From: Streptomyces griseoloalbus
GTDB taxonomy: Bacteria > Actinomycetota > Actinomycetes > Streptomycetales > Streptomycetaceae
Reading direction: 5' to 3'
Length of the DNA stretch: 64,000 nucleotides
Assembly: GCA_014650015.1 (NCBI GenBank)
Contig: BMUD01000023.1
Span: forward strand, 56,631 to 120,630
Below are positions 45,339-54,706 of the stretch, piece after piece (the stretch's first letter is position 1; each line of letters opens with the position of its first letter). The translations under genes were made by a program, and so were the position numbers. Below the pieces are notes generated by a model. It made no database searches. It saw nothing but the letters and a program-made list of their open reading frames with translations, and had not been told where the DNA came from.

Positions 45339-46298
45339 CTACGTCCAGCCGGCGGTCAGCCCCGCCGCCTCCTCCGCGCAGCCCCAGGCGACGGTGACGC
45401 CCGCGCCGCCGTGGCCGTAGTTGTGGACCAGGAGCCGGCCGTCGGGGAGCGGGACGCGTTCCAGACGGACCGTGTGGCGGGCGGGGCGCAGGCCCACCCG
45501 GTGGCCCAGGACACGCGCGTCGGCGATCTCCGGCCGCAGTGCCGCGCACCGCCGCACGATCGCCTCCGCCACCGCCGGGTCCGGCTCCAGGGACCAGGCG
45601 TCCTCCTCCGCCGTGCCGCCCAGCACCAGCCGACCCGGCTGCGGGAAGAAGTACGCCATCGCACCGTCGGCCCCCGTGGAGACCATCCACGTACGGATCC
45701 CGGGGTTCTCCACGACCACCAGCTGCCCCCGCACCGGCCGCACCGCCGGATCCGGCACCAGCTCCCGCGCCCCCAGCCCCGCGCAGTTGACCACGACCGG
45801 CGCTCGGGCCTCCGCCCAGTCCGCCACCGTACGCGTCTCGACCGCTCCGCCCGCCGCCAGGAACCGCTCCCGCAGCCAGGGCAGATGAGCCGACATGTCG
45901 ATCAGCGGCAGCCGGGCCCAGACACCCGACCCGGCGGGATATTCCTCGGCCGTCGCCCCGCGCAGCCCCGGCAGCCGTGCGGCGGCCCACGCGCCGACCT
46001 CGTCCGGTGCCGTCTCGCCCAGTACTCCTTCGACCATCCGTACGCCGGTGGTCCCCGGCCGCGCCGCCAGTTCCCCGTACACCTCCAGCGACCGCAGCGC
46101 CCAGGCACGCACCGACGCCTCCGGCTCGATCCGGTACGGCCACCACAGCGCGCCCGCGACCGCCGAGGTGGTCCGCCCGACCGGGTCCCGCGTCCACAGC
46201 CGTACCCGTACGCCGCGCTCGGCGAGAACCACGGCCGTCGTCAGCCCGACGACCCCACCGCCGATCACCAGGACATCACAGTCCAGTTCGGTTTCCAT
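45339..46298 (-). CDS. D-amino-acid oxidase
   Basis: 319 residues. An N-terminal FAD site VLVIGGGVVGLTTAVVLAERG, the DAAO segment SAVAGALWWPYRIEP, then VNCAGLGARELV, RPVRGQLVVVENPG, the active-site region with MAYFFPQPGRLVLGGTAEED, and the C-terminal signature RVPLPDGRLLVHNYGHGG. These match characterised bacterial D-amino-acid oxidases, which convert D-amino acids to keto acids with release of ammonia and hydrogen peroxide. A homologue at this position in S. coelicolor is recalled as biochemically studied. Single gene, divergent from the hypothetical gene at 46365. Confidence 0.9.
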   Translation of the reverse strand: METELDCDVLVIGGGVVGLTTAVVLAERGVRVRLWTRDPVGRTTSAVAGALWWPYRIEPEASVRAWALRSLEVYGELAARPGTTGVRMVEGVLGETAPDEVGAWAAARLPGLRGATAEEYPAGSGVWARLPLIDMSAHLPWLRERFLAAGGAVETRTVADWAEARAPVVVNCAGLGARELVPDPAVRPVRGQLVVVENPGIRTWMVSTGADGAMAYFFPQPGRLVLGGTAEEDAWSLEPDPAVAEAIVRRCAALRPEIADARVLGHRVGLRPARHTVRLERVPLPDGRLLVHNYGHGGAGVTVAWGCAEEAAGLTAGWT

Positions 46299-46364
46299 CG
46301 GGGGACGGTAGCGGAATATGTCATGCCGTGCTCAGGTCCGTCCCGCGATGGGAATACTCACAGC

Positions 46365-47387
46365 ATGTCCGCCGAGTACGCGACCTTCGGCCTGGCACCG
46401 GCGACGAGAGCCGGTGGGCTCCTGGCCAACGGTGACTACCAAGTCCACCGGGACTTCGTCGACTTCGTCGTCGACGGACGCCCCCTGCTCTTCCGCCTCT
46501 CCGACCTGGACGCGGTCTCCCCGCTCGCCTCCGACGTCCCGCCCTCCCTCTTCACCGCCCAGGTCCGCAGCCTGCTGCTGGAGACCGAGGCACCGCTGCC
46601 CGCCGACCGGTACATCGTCTACGGCTGCCCCGAGTGCGAGGACCTCGCCTGCGGCGCGGTCACCGCGGTCATCGAACGCGACGGCGAGGACTTCATCTGG
46701 CGGGACTTCGCCTGGCAGACCGACGTGCGCGCCGATCTGGAACTCAACGGCTACCACGGCATAGGCCCGTTCCGCTTCCGCGGCACCGAGTACCGCACCG
46801 CCCTCGCCTCCCTCCTCGACGGCGGCTCCCCGGGCGCCCGCCGCCGCGTCCTGCTGATCGGCGCCCGCGTCGCCCTGCTCGCCAGGCTGGCCGCGGCCCT
46901 GCGCACCATCGGCGTCGGCGCCGACATCGCCCAGAACGCCGAAGGTGTCCCCGCCGACGAACTGCGGGCCTACGGCGCCGTGGTCTTCGGCCGCTCGGTC
47001 GGTGCGGGAGAACGCGACGCCGTACGCCGTGCCTTCGCCGACGCCGGCGTCGACGTGCCCTGCGTCGACGGCTTCGCCCCGATCGTTCCGCTGCTCGTCG
47101 CCCAGACCGAACAGGTCCTGGACCGCAGCCCACGGGAACAGCGCCGCCTGACGGATCTCACCGCCGCCGGCGACGGGGCGGAACTGGAGGTCACCTCGTC
47201 CTGCCGGGTACGGCTCACCACGTACCGGGTCGACCGCCTCTCCCGCACCCACACCCAGGACCTGTTCGACGGCGTACTGGAGCCAGGCCGTCACCGGGTC
47301 CTCCTGGACGCCAAGGCGGTGAAGGGCGACTCCTACCTCGTGGCCCGCACCGCCGGGACGGTGCTGGTGGCGGCGGTGGGGCGGTGA
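46365..47387 (+). CDS. conserved hypothetical protein, 340 aa
   Basis: I do not recognise a family with a known role. The first half (1-150) contains VHRDFVDFVVDGRPLLFRL, YIVYGCPECEDLACG with three cysteines, IERDGEDFIWRDFAWQTD and FRFRGTEYRTAL. The second half (150-340) begins ARRRVLLIGARVALLARLAAAL, a Rossmann-like start, and continues GAVVFGRSVGAGERDAVRRAF, which resembles the split nucleotide-binding part of short oxidoreductase-like proteins. No signal or membrane segment. It lies 48 bases before the ABC-F gene, which has its own promoter. Confidence 0.7.
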   Translation: MSAEYATFGLAPATRAGGLLANGDYQVHRDFVDFVVDGRPLLFRLSDLDAVSPLASDVPPSLFTAQVRSLLLETEAPLPADRYIVYGCPECEDLACGAVTAVIERDGEDFIWRDFAWQTDVRADLELNGYHGIGPFRFRGTEYRTALASLLDGGSPGARRRVLLIGARVALLARLAAALRTIGVGADIAQNAEGVPADELRAYGAVVFGRSVGAGERDAVRRAFADAGVDVPCVDGFAPIVPLLVAQTEQVLDRSPREQRRLTDLTAAGDGAELEVTSSCRVRLTTYRVDRLSRTHTQDLFDGVLEPGRHRVLLDAKAVKGDSYLVARTAGTVLVAAVGR

Positions 47388-47419
47388 AAACCGCGGAGCG
47401 GCCGGCCGCGTACGGCCGT

Positions 47420-47425
47420 TAGGAT
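47420..47425 (+). promoter_or_regulatory. TAGGAT -10 box giving a near-leaderless ABC-F transcript
   Basis: TAGGAT ends 10 bases before the ATG at 47436. Transcription should begin at about 47431-47433, leaving a 5' leader of at most five bases and no room for a ribosome site, as in leaderless Streptomyces mRNAs. A clear -35 is not seen. Confidence 0.55.
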
Positions 47426-47435
47426 CGGCGGTCTG

Positions 47436-49082
47436 ATGACTGCCACCCTCGTTGCCAAGAACCTCGCCGCCGGTCACGGTGACCGCTCCCTGTTCACCGG
47501 TCTCGACCTCGTCGTCGCCCCCGGCGACGTGATCGGCCTGGTCGGCGCCAACGGCGCGGGCAAGTCCACGCTGCTGCGCCTGCTCGCCGGCCTCACCGCG
47601 CCGGAGGAGGGCGAGCTGCGGCTCTCCCCGCCCACCGCGACCGTCGGGCACCTCCCGCAGGAGCCGGAGCGCCGGCCCGGCGAGACCGTACGCGGCTTCC
47701 TGGCCCGCCGCACCGGTGTCGCCGAGGCCCAGCGGGCGATGGACGAGGCGACCCAGGCTCTGGTCGACGGGGCGCCGGGCGCGGACGACGCGTACGCCAC
47801 CAGCCTGGAGCGCTGGCTGTCCCTGGGCGGCGCCGACCTCGACGAGCGCGCCGAGGAGGTCGCCGACTCCCTCGGTCTGGCCGTCGACCTGGACCAGCCG
47901 ATGACCGCCCTCTCCGGCGGTCAGGCGGCCCGTGCCGGACTGGCCTCCCTCCTCCTCTCCCGCTACGACGTCTTCCTGCTCGACGAGCCGACCAACGACC
48001 TCGACCTGGACGGCCTGGAGCGCCTGGAGCGTTTCGTGGGCGGACTGCGCGCCGGCACCGTGGTCGTCAGCCACGACCGCGAGTTCCTCACCCGCACCGT
48101 CACCAAGGTCCTCGAACTCGACCTCGCCCAGCGACAGATCAACCTCTACGGCGGCGGCTACGCGGCCTACCTGGAGGAGCGGGAGGTGGCCCGCAGACAC
48201 GCCCGCGACGAGTACGAGGAGTACGCCGACAAGAAGTCCGCGCTCCAGGACCGGGCGCAGATGCAGCGGGGCTGGATGGACAAGGGCGTGAAGAACGCCC
48301 GCCGCAAGGCCGGCAACGACAACGACAAGATCGGCCGCAAGTTCCGCAGCGAGGCCAGCGAGAAGCAGGCCGCCAAGGCGCGTCAGACGCAGCGCATGAT
48401 CGAACGGCTCGACGTCGTCGAGGAGCCGCGCAAGGAGTGGGAGCTGCGCATGGAGATCGCGGCGGCACCCCGCTCGGGCGCGGTCGTCGCGACCCTGCGG
48501 GACGCCGAGGTCCGGCGCGGGGACTTCACGCTCGGCCCGGTCTCCCTGCAGATCGACTGGGCGGACCGGGTGGCCGTCACCGGCGCGAACGGCGCCGGCA
48601 AGTCCACACTGCTGGGTGCCCTGCTCGGCCGCGTCCCGCTCGACGCCGGGCACGCCGCCCTCGGCTCGGGTGTGCTGCTCGGCGAGGTCGACCAGGCCCG
48701 TGCGCTGTTCCACGGCCCCGAGCCCCTGCTCGACGCGTTCCGCCCCGGCGTCCCCGACCTCGAACCGGCCGACATCCGCACCCTGCTGGCCAAGTTCGGC
48801 CTCAAGTCGGACCACGTCATGCGCCCCGCCGCCACCCTCTCCCCGGGCGAACGCACCCGCGCCGCCCTCGCCCTCCTCCAGGGCCGGGGCGTCAACCTGC
48901 TGGTCCTCGACGAGCCGACCAACCACCTCGACCTACCGGCCATCGAGCAACTCGAAGCGGCCCTGGACGCCTACGAGGGCACCCTCCTCCTGATCACCCA
49001 CGACCGCCGCATGCTGAACGCGGTAAGCGTGACCAGACGCCTGGAGGTCACGAACGGCAAGGTGACGGAGGCGACCGCGTAG
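47436..49082 (+). CDS. ABC-F family ATPase (ribosome-associated)
   Basis: 548 residues. Two ATPase domains: Walker A GANGAGKST twice, signatures LSGGQAARA and LSPGERTRA, Walker B LLDEPTNDLDL and VLDEPTNHLDL. The linker (about 245-325) is basic and coiled (KSALQDRAQMQRGWMDKGVK, NARRKAGNDNDKIG). It has no membrane part. It differs from the 21.6-kb ABC-F in lacking a regulated leader: the start codon is nearly at the transcription start. Probably a translation factor or a resistance protein; by sequence alone the subfamily is not clear. Confidence 0.87.
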   Translation: MTATLVAKNLAAGHGDRSLFTGLDLVVAPGDVIGLVGANGAGKSTLLRLLAGLTAPEEGELRLSPPTATVGHLPQEPERRPGETVRGFLARRTGVAEAQRAMDEATQALVDGAPGADDAYATSLERWLSLGGADLDERAEEVADSLGLAVDLDQPMTALSGGQAARAGLASLLLSRYDVFLLDEPTNDLDLDGLERLERFVGGLRAGTVVVSHDREFLTRTVTKVLELDLAQRQINLYGGGYAAYLEEREVARRHARDEYEEYADKKSALQDRAQMQRGWMDKGVKNARRKAGNDNDKIGRKFRSEASEKQAAKARQTQRMIERLDVVEEPRKEWELRMEIAAAPRSGAVVATLRDAEVRRGDFTLGPVSLQIDWADRVAVTGANGAGKSTLLGALLGRVPLDAGHAALGSGVLLGEVDQARALFHGPEPLLDAFRPGVPDLEPADIRTLLAKFGLKSDHVMRPAATLSPGERTRAALALLQGRGVNLLVLDEPTNHLDLPAIEQLEAALDAYEGTLLLITHDRRMLNAVSVTRRLEVTNGKVTEATA

Positions 49083-49112
49083 GCGGTGTCGTGTGGCTCG
49101 GGCCTTCGGGGG

Positions 49113-49165
49113 AGGCACCCGGCCGGCGCCGGCCGCGCACCCACCCCCATCGGCGCCGGGTGCCT
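49113..49165. terminator. bidirectional terminator between ABC-F and tex
   Basis: AGGCACCCGGC (49113-49123) and GCCGGGTGCCT (49155-49165) are an 11-bp perfect inverted repeat, with an inner GCCGGCGCCGGC palindrome just after the left arm. It lies between the convergent stops and includes the last codon of tex. Confidence 0.55.
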
Positions 49166-51515
49166 ATGCCAGCCCCGCCCGCCGCAACGCCTCGGCCATG
49201 GCCCCATTGGCGGGAGCGGGCGCAGCCGACGGCCGCCCCTTCCCCCCGGAACGCCCCTGCTGCTGCCGCTGCTTCGGCGGCCGGCCCCCCTGCCGCTCCC
49301 CGCGCGGCCCCCGCTGCTGCTCTCCCTGAGGCGCGGCCTCGTCATCCAGCCGCAGCGTCAGCGAGATCCGCTTCCGCGGAATGTCGACGTCCAGCACCTT
49401 CACCTTGACGATGTCGCCCGGCTTCACCACATCCCGCGGATCCTTCACGAACGTCTTCGACATCGCGGACACGTGCACCAGCCCGTCCTGATGCACACCG
49501 ACGTCCACGAACGCCCCGAACGCGGCGACGTTCGTGACGACACCCTCCAGCACCATCCCGGACGACAGGTCGGAGATCTTCTCCACGCCCTCCTTGAAGA
49601 CGGCCGTCTTGAACGCCGGCCGCGGGTCGCGCCCCGGCTTCTCCAGCTCCCTGAGGATGTCCCCGACGGTCGGCAGACCGAACGTCTCGTCCACGAAGTC
49701 CTGCGGCCGCAGCGACCGCAGCACCGCCGTGTTGCCGATCAGCGAGGCGACCTCCGCACCGGAGGTCTTCACCATGCGCCGGACCACCGGATAGGCCTCC
49801 GGGTGCACACTGGACGCGTCCAGCGGGTCGTCGCCGCCGCGGATCCGCAGGAAGCCCGCGCACTGCTCGTACGCCTTCGGGCCGAGCCGCGCCACCTTCT
49901 TCAGCTCGCCGCGCGACCTGAACGGCCCGTTGGAGTCCCGGTGGGCCACGATGTTCTCGGCGAGCCCGGACGTGATGCCGGAGACCCGGGCCAGCAGCGG
50001 CGCCGACGCGGTGTTGACGTCCACGCCCACGCCGTTCACACAGTCCTCCACCACCGCGTCCAGTGAGCGCGACAGCTTCACCTCGGACAGGTCGTGCTGG
50101 TACTGGCCGACCCCGATCGACTTCGGGTCGATCTTCACCAGCTCGGCCAGCGGGTCCTGCAGCCGGCGGGCGATCGACACCGCGCCGCGCAGCGACACGT
50201 CCATGTCCGGCAGTTCCTGGGAGGCGAAGGCGGAGGCCGAGTACACGGAGGCGCCCGCCTCCGACACCATCACCTTCGTCAGGTTCAACTCGGGGTGCTT
50301 GGTGATGAGTTCGCCGGCCAGCTTGTCGGTCTCGCGGGACGCCGTGCCGTTGCCGATGGCGATCAGCTCGACCGCGTGCTCCTTCGCCAGCCGCGCCAGC
50401 TTGGCGATCGCCTCGTCCCACCGGTTCGCCGGGACATGCGGATGGATCACGTCCGTGGCGACGACCTTGCCGGTCGCGTCGACCACGGCCACCTTCACAC
50501 CCGTACGGAAACCGGGGTCGAGACCCAGCGTCGCCCGCGTGCCGGCCGGGGCGGCGAGCAGCAGGTCGCGCAGGTTGGCCGCGAAGACCCGCACCGCCTC
50601 GTCCTCGGCGGCCGTGCGCAGCCGCAGGCGCAGATCGATGCCGAGGTGCACCAGGATGCGCGTGCGCCAGGCCCAGCGGACCGTGTCCAGCAGCCACTTG
50701 TCGGCCGGACGCCCCCGGTCGGCGATCCCGAACCGGTGCGCGACGATCCCCTCGTACGACGACGGGCCGTCCACCGGCTCCTCCGGCTCCAGGACGAGGT
50801 CCAGGACCTCCTCCTTCTCACCGCGCAGCAACGCCAGGATCCGGTGCGAGGGCAGCTCGGTGAACGGCTCGGCGAAGTCGAAGTAGTCGGCGAACTTCGC
50901 GCCCGCCTCCTCCTTGCCCTCGCGCACCTTGGCGGCCAGCCGCCCGCGCACCCACATGCGCTCGCGCACCTCGCCGATCAGGTCGGCGTCCTCCGAGAAC
51001 CGCTCGGTGAGGATGGCCCGCGCGCCGTCCAGGGCGGCCTGCGGATCGGCGACCCCCTTGTCCGCGTTCACGAACGCGGCGGCCGCGGCGAGGGGTTCGA
51101 CGCCCGGATCACCGAGCAGCCCCTCCGCCAGCGGCTCGAGACCCGCCTCCCGGGCGATCTGCGCCTTGGTGCGCCGCTTGGGCTTGTACGGCAGGTAGAT
51201 GTCCTCCAGCCGCGCCTTCGTCTCGGCGCCCCGGATCCGCGCCTCCAGCTCGTCGGTGAGCTTGCCCTGTTCGCGCACCGAATCGAGGATCGCCGTACGA
51301 CGCTCCTCCAGCTCCCGCAGATAGCGCAGCCGCTCCTCGAGCGTGCGCAACTGCGCGTCGTCGAGCATCTCGGTCGCTTCCTTGCGGTAGCGGGCGATGA
51401 AGGGCACCGTCGAACCGCCGTCGAGCAACTCGACGGCAGCCTTGACCTGCCGCTCCCGTACGCCGAGCTCCTCGGCGATCCTGCCTTCGATGGACCCTGT
51501 GAGGGGTGTCGTCAC
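49164..51515 (-). CDS. tex: Tex-family RNA-binding transcription accessory protein
   Basis: 783 residues from the GTG at 51515. Domain order: N-terminal helical HTH region ([36 protein letters not shown]), the YqgF/RNase-H-like core ([19 protein letters not shown]), helix-hairpin-helix motifs ([20 protein letters not shown]), and an S1 RNA-binding domain ([30 protein letters not shown]). A 55-residue Gly/Gln/Arg/Pro tail ([15 protein letters not shown]) follows and is an actinobacterial extension. Tex binds nucleic acid and is linked to transcription and toxin-gene expression; the molecular role is not settled. Confidence 0.93.
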   Translation of the reverse strand: MTTPLTGSIEGRIAEELGVRERQVKAAVELLDGGSTVPFIARYRKEATEMLDDAQLRTLEERLRYLRELEERRTAILDSVREQGKLTDELEARIRGAETKARLEDIYLPYKPKRRTKAQIAREAGLEPLAEGLLGDPGVEPLAAAAAFVNADKGVADPQAALDGARAILTERFSEDADLIGEVRERMWVRGRLAAKVREGKEEAGAKFADYFDFAEPFTELPSHRILALLRGEKEEVLDLVLEPEEPVDGPSSYEGIVAHRFGIADRGRPADKWLLDTVRWAWRTRILVHLGIDLRLRLRTAAEDEAVRVFAANLRDLLLAAPAGTRATLGLDPGFRTGVKVAVVDATGKVVATDVIHPHVPANRWDEAIAKLARLAKEHAVELIAIGNGTASRETDKLAGELITKHPELNLTKVMVSEAGASVYSASAFASQELPDMDVSLRGAVSIARRLQDPLAELVKIDPKSIGVGQYQHDLSEVKLSRSLDAVVEDCVNGVGVDVNTASAPLLARVSGITSGLAENIVAHRDSNGPFRSRGELKKVARLGPKAYEQCAGFLRIRGGDDPLDASSVHPEAYPVVRRMVKTSGAEVASLIGNTAVLRSLRPQDFVDETFGLPTVGDILRELEKPGRDPRPAFKTAVFKEGVEKISDLSSGMVLEGVVTNVAAFGAFVDVGVHQDGLVHVSAMSKTFVKDPRDVVKPGDIVKVKVLDVDIPRKRISLTLRLDDEAAPQGEQQRGPRGERQGGRPPKQRQQQGRSGGKGRPSAAPAPANGAMAEALRRAGLA

Positions 51516-51620
51516 GATCCCGTACCGCCTTCTCCACTGAGGTTGCGCGGCAATTGTGGCAGGTGACGCCGACAATCGGGGATCAGGGCGGCGACTCGCC
51601 CGAATACCGCACGAGCGGCG

Positions 51621-51752
51621 TCAGGCGCGGCGGCCACGGGTGGTGGACGAGGCCCCGCCGAAGAGCCGGGCGAGCGCCCGGAACGGCAGCGTCACGACCG
51701 TGGCGATGGCCCCGCCGATCTGGCGCAGAACGTCTGCGATGGCACGGAACAC
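51621..51752 (-). CDS. LPFR-motif small protein, 43 aa
   Basis: From the GTG at 51752, preceded by GAAAGGGG, the peptide reads MFRAIADVLRQIGGAIATVV, TLPFRALARLFGG and a basic tail ending RGRRA. It is amphipathic or weakly hydrophobic and contains the LPFR motif used to name a small Streptomyces family of unknown function. The longer frame upstream to 51859 has no support. Confidence 0.72.
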   Translation of the reverse strand: MFRAIADVLRQIGGAIATVVTLPFRALARLFGGASSTTRGRRA

Positions 51753-51921
51753 GAGTTTCCCCTTTCGTTTCCCGGCCCCTGCGGCCGGTGTGTGCTCCTC
51801 CGTGTACCTCGTCAACGCTTCAACATGCCTGCCACCGACCCGCTCCCCGTCGCCGGCCATGGCAGGAAAGGTGGGAAACCCGTCGTTGCGGCCATCACGG
51901 GCAGCGCCAAGAATCGACCGC

Positions 51922-52890
51922 ATGGCGCAGCGAACCGTTCTCGTCGTCCTCTTCGACGGCGTCCAGAGCCTTGATGTCACCGGTCCCGTGGAGGTCTTCG
52001 CGGGCGCCGAGAGGCACACCCCGGGGACGTACCGGCTGTGCACCGCCTCCCTGGACGGCACTCCGGTGCGGACGACCAGCGGTCTGACCGTCGTACCGGA
52101 CGGGGCCCTCGCCGACGCGCCGGAGCCGCACACGCTGGTCGTACCCGGCGGGCAGGGCACCCGTCGGCCCGATCCGCGGCTGACCGACTGGCTGCGCCGG
52201 CACGGGCCGCGCGCCGAGCGCCTGGTCTCCGTCTGCACGGGGGCCGCCCTGCTCGCCGGCGCCGGACTGCTGGACGGGCGCCGCGCCACCACGCACTGGG
52301 CCTACAGCGACACGCTGGCCCGCGACCACCCGGCCGTCGAGGTCGACCCCGACCCCATCTACGTGCGTGACGGCCACGTCACCACGTCCGCCGGTGTCAC
52401 CTCGGGCATCGACCTCGCGCTCGCCCTGGTCGAGGAGGACCTCGGCCGGGCGGTCGCCCTCACCGTCGCCCGGCATCTGGTGGTGTTCCTGCGCCGGCCG
52501 GGCAACCAGGCCCAGTTCAGCGCCCAGCTCGCCGCCCAGACCGCGCGACGCGAGCCGCTGCGCGAGGTGCAGCAGTGGATCACCGAACACCCCGACGCCG
52601 ATCTGTCCGTCGAGGCGCTCGCGGCCCGCGCCGCCCTCTCACCGCGCCACTTCGCCCGCGCCTTCCACACCGAGACGGGCATGCCACCGGGCCGCTACGT
52701 CGACCGGGTACGGCTCGAACACGCCCGGCGCCTGCTGGAGGACACCGGTGACGGCGTCGAGGAGATCTCCCGCGCCAGCGGCTACGGCACGCCCGAGGCG
52801 ATGCGGCGCGCCTTCGTCCGGACCCTCGGGGCGTCACCGGCCGAGTACCGCCGCCGCTTCCGGCCCGCTCCCTCACCCGCCCGCATCTGA
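51922..52890 (+). CDS. GlxA-type regulator: DJ-1/PfpI domain plus AraC HTH
   Basis: 322 residues. Residues 5-175 are a DJ-1/PfpI amidotransferase-like domain (VLVVLFDGVQSLDVTGPVEVF) with the nucleophile-elbow cysteine in VSVCTGAALLAGAGLL, followed by RRATTHW and SAGVTSGIDLALAL. Residues 215-315 are a double AraC HTH (LSVEALAARAALSPRHFARAF, GVEEISRASGYGTPEAMRRAF). A regulator with an amide-binding domain; GlxA is the namesake. It lies 10 bases before a second DJ-1/PfpI gene, so the two form a sensor/enzyme pair. Confidence 0.88.
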   Translation: MAQRTVLVVLFDGVQSLDVTGPVEVFAGAERHTPGTYRLCTASLDGTPVRTTSGLTVVPDGALADAPEPHTLVVPGGQGTRRPDPRLTDWLRRHGPRAERLVSVCTGAALLAGAGLLDGRRATTHWAYSDTLARDHPAVEVDPDPIYVRDGHVTTSAGVTSGIDLALALVEEDLGRAVALTVARHLVVFLRRPGNQAQFSAQLAAQTARREPLREVQQWITEHPDADLSVEALAARAALSPRHFARAFHTETGMPPGRYVDRVRLEHARRLLEDTGDGVEEISRASGYGTPEAMRRAFVRTLGASPAEYRRRFRPAPSPARI

Positions 52891-52900
52891 AAGGTTCCCG

Positions 52901-53536
52901 ATGCAGATCGCCATCGTCCTCTTCGACCGCTTCACCGCCCTCGACGCCGTGGGCCCGTACGAGACCCTGGGCCGGCTCCCGGGCGCGCAGACCGTCTTCG
53001 TCGCCGAGCGGACCGGGCCCGTGCGCACCGAGACCGGCGCGCTCGCGATCACCGCCGACCGGACCCTGGCCGAGACCCCGGCCCCGGACATCGTCGTCGT
53101 CCCCGGCGGCCCCGGACAGACGCCCCAGATGGAGAACGAGCACCTGCTGGACTGGCTGCGCGCCGCCGACGCGTCCAGCACCTGGACGACGTCCGTGTGC
53201 ACCGGATCCCTGCTGCTGGCCGCGGCCGGGCTCCTCGAGGGACGCCGGGCCACCTCCCACTGGCTGGCACTCGACCACCTGAGGCGGTACGGCGCCGAGC
53301 CCACCGGGGAGCGGGTGGTGACCGACGGCAAGTACGTCACCGCGGCCGGTGTCTCCTCCGGCATCGACATGGGGCTCACCCTGCTCGGCCGGATCGCCGG
53401 CGACGAACACGCCCAGGCCGTCCAGCTGCTCACCGAGTACGACCCGCAGCCGCCCTACGACGCCGGCTCCCCGCAGAAGGCGCCCGCGCACCTCGTCGAG
53501 GAGTTCCGGTCGAAGAGCCGCTTCAGCCTGACGTAG
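52901..53536 (+). CDS. DJ-1/PfpI family protein
   Basis: 211 residues. IAIVLFDRFTALDAVGPYETLG, VVVPGGPGQTPQM, the reactive cysteine in SVCTGSLLLAAAGLLEGRRA and TSHWLALDHLRRYGA, then AAGVSSGIDMGLTLL. Closest in layout to the isonitrile-hydratase/InhA-like branch of the superfamily; substrate unknown. It is clearly homologous to the N-terminal half of the preceding regulator, suggesting a duplication in which one copy gained an HTH. The gene overlaps the convergent enoyl-CoA hydratase gene by 14 bases. Confidence 0.87.
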   Translation: MQIAIVLFDRFTALDAVGPYETLGRLPGAQTVFVAERTGPVRTETGALAITADRTLAETPAPDIVVVPGGPGQTPQMENEHLLDWLRAADASSTWTTSVCTGSLLLAAAGLLEGRRATSHWLALDHLRRYGAEPTGERVVTDGKYVTAAGVSSGIDMGLTLLGRIAGDEHAQAVQLLTEYDPQPPYDAGSPQKAPAHLVEEFRSKSRFSLT

Positions 53537-54278
53537 ACACGCTCCAGGTGAAGCGCGGCGGCCGGCGCTCCAGGAACGCGGCGACACCCTCCGCGGTGTC
53601 GCCGCTCTCCCGTGCCCGCTCGCTCCAGTGCGCGTCCCGGTCGGTGCGGCCGTTCGCGAACTCCTTCGCCGCGGCCTGGGTCAGCTGGGAGCGGGACGCC
53701 AGGATCCGGGTGAACTCCGCGACCCGCTTGTCCAGTTCGCCCCCGGGCAGTACCTCGTCCACCAGACCGGTGCGCAGCGCCCGCTCTGTCTCGATCAACT
53801 CACCCGAGAACAACAGGTACTTGGCGGTGGCCGGGCCCACCAGTGACACCAGCCGCCGAGTGGCGGAGGCCGGGTAGACGATGCCGAGCTTCGCCGGTGT
53901 CACCCCGAACCGCGCCCCCTCCTCCGCGAACCGCAGATCGCAGGCCGCCGCCAGCTGGGCCCCGCCGCCCACGCAGTGCCCGCGGACCGCCGCCAGGGTC
54001 GGCTTGGGGAAGGCGGCGAGCGCCTCCTCCGCCGCGACGGCCAGCCGCTGCGCCCGGAGCGGCGACCCCTGGAGCGTGGAGATGTCGGCCCCGGCGCAGA
54101 ACGTCCCGCCCTCACCGGTCAGCACCAGCGCCCGCACCCCGGGGTCGTACGCCAGCGCGTCGAGCAACGGCGGCAGGGCGCCCCACATGGCGGCCGTCAT
54201 CGCGTTGCGCTTCGCCGGATGGCTGATGACGACCGTGGCGACCGAGTCGGTGACGCTGTGCAGCAGCTGCGGCTCCAT
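53523..54278 (-). CDS. enoyl-CoA hydratase/isomerase (crotonase) family protein
   Basis: 251 residues. Oxyanion-hole segments FCAGADISTLQG and RGHCVGGGAQLAAACDLRFA, then FGVTPAKLGIVYP and GELIETERALRTGLVDEVL. The usual first catalytic Glu position reads GGGAQLAAAC. Crotonase members hydrate, isomerise or decarboxylate acyl-CoAs; without operon partners the substrate is unclear. Confidence 0.87.
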   Translation of the reverse strand: MEPQLLHSVTDSVATVVISHPAKRNAMTAAMWGALPPLLDALAYDPGVRALVLTGEGGTFCAGADISTLQGSPLRAQRLAVAAEEALAAFPKPTLAAVRGHCVGGGAQLAAACDLRFAEEGARFGVTPAKLGIVYPASATRRLVSLVGPATAKYLLFSGELIETERALRTGLVDEVLPGGELDKRVAEFTRILASRSQLTQAAAKEFANGRTDRDAHWSERARESGDTAEGVAAFLERRPPRFTWSVSTSG

Positions 54279-54706
54279 GCGCCGGATGCTATCCGTCCCC
54301 GTCGGCGCGCCGGCCGGGAGGGAGTGCGCAAGGCGGCCAGTACGTCATCGGTACGTTCTTCTTCTGCCCCGCCCTGCTCCTCTTCTCTCCCGCCCCGCTC
54401 CTCGACGGTCCGGGGCTGATCGCCACCGGCTACGGGGGACGCCGGATCGCCGGGACGGTCTCCGGCCGGCTGGCCGGTGAGGAGGCCGCGCGCACGCCGG
54501 GGGAGCTGCCGGGCGGGCAGAGCGGCCGGGGAGAGCCCGCCTGGGGAACCCGTACAACCCGAAGAGTGCGCCGAAACGGCACAGGGCGGACCGGAACGGT
54601 CCCGCAATCGACCGTGTCATACGCCAACGGTCGGGAACGTTCGATATCCGCTGACTTATGTTCAGCGTCGAAGTGCGGAGCCGATCGGTACCAACCTCGA
54701 CGTGTG
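54279..54706. other. 428-base gap without a supported gene
   Basis: Several frames are open but none has a start, ribosome site and protein-like pattern together. One plus-strand frame contains a short hydrophobic run (VIGTFFFCPALLLF) and runs without interruption into the next gene, so it may be a remnant or an upstream extension. The last 100 bases are AT-richer and probably contain the promoter of the HATPase gene. Confidence 0.45.

Noticed and set aside
54328-54700. Frame with a hydrophobic run upstream of the HATPase gene
   Set aside because: No start codon with ribosome site and no similarity that I recognise.
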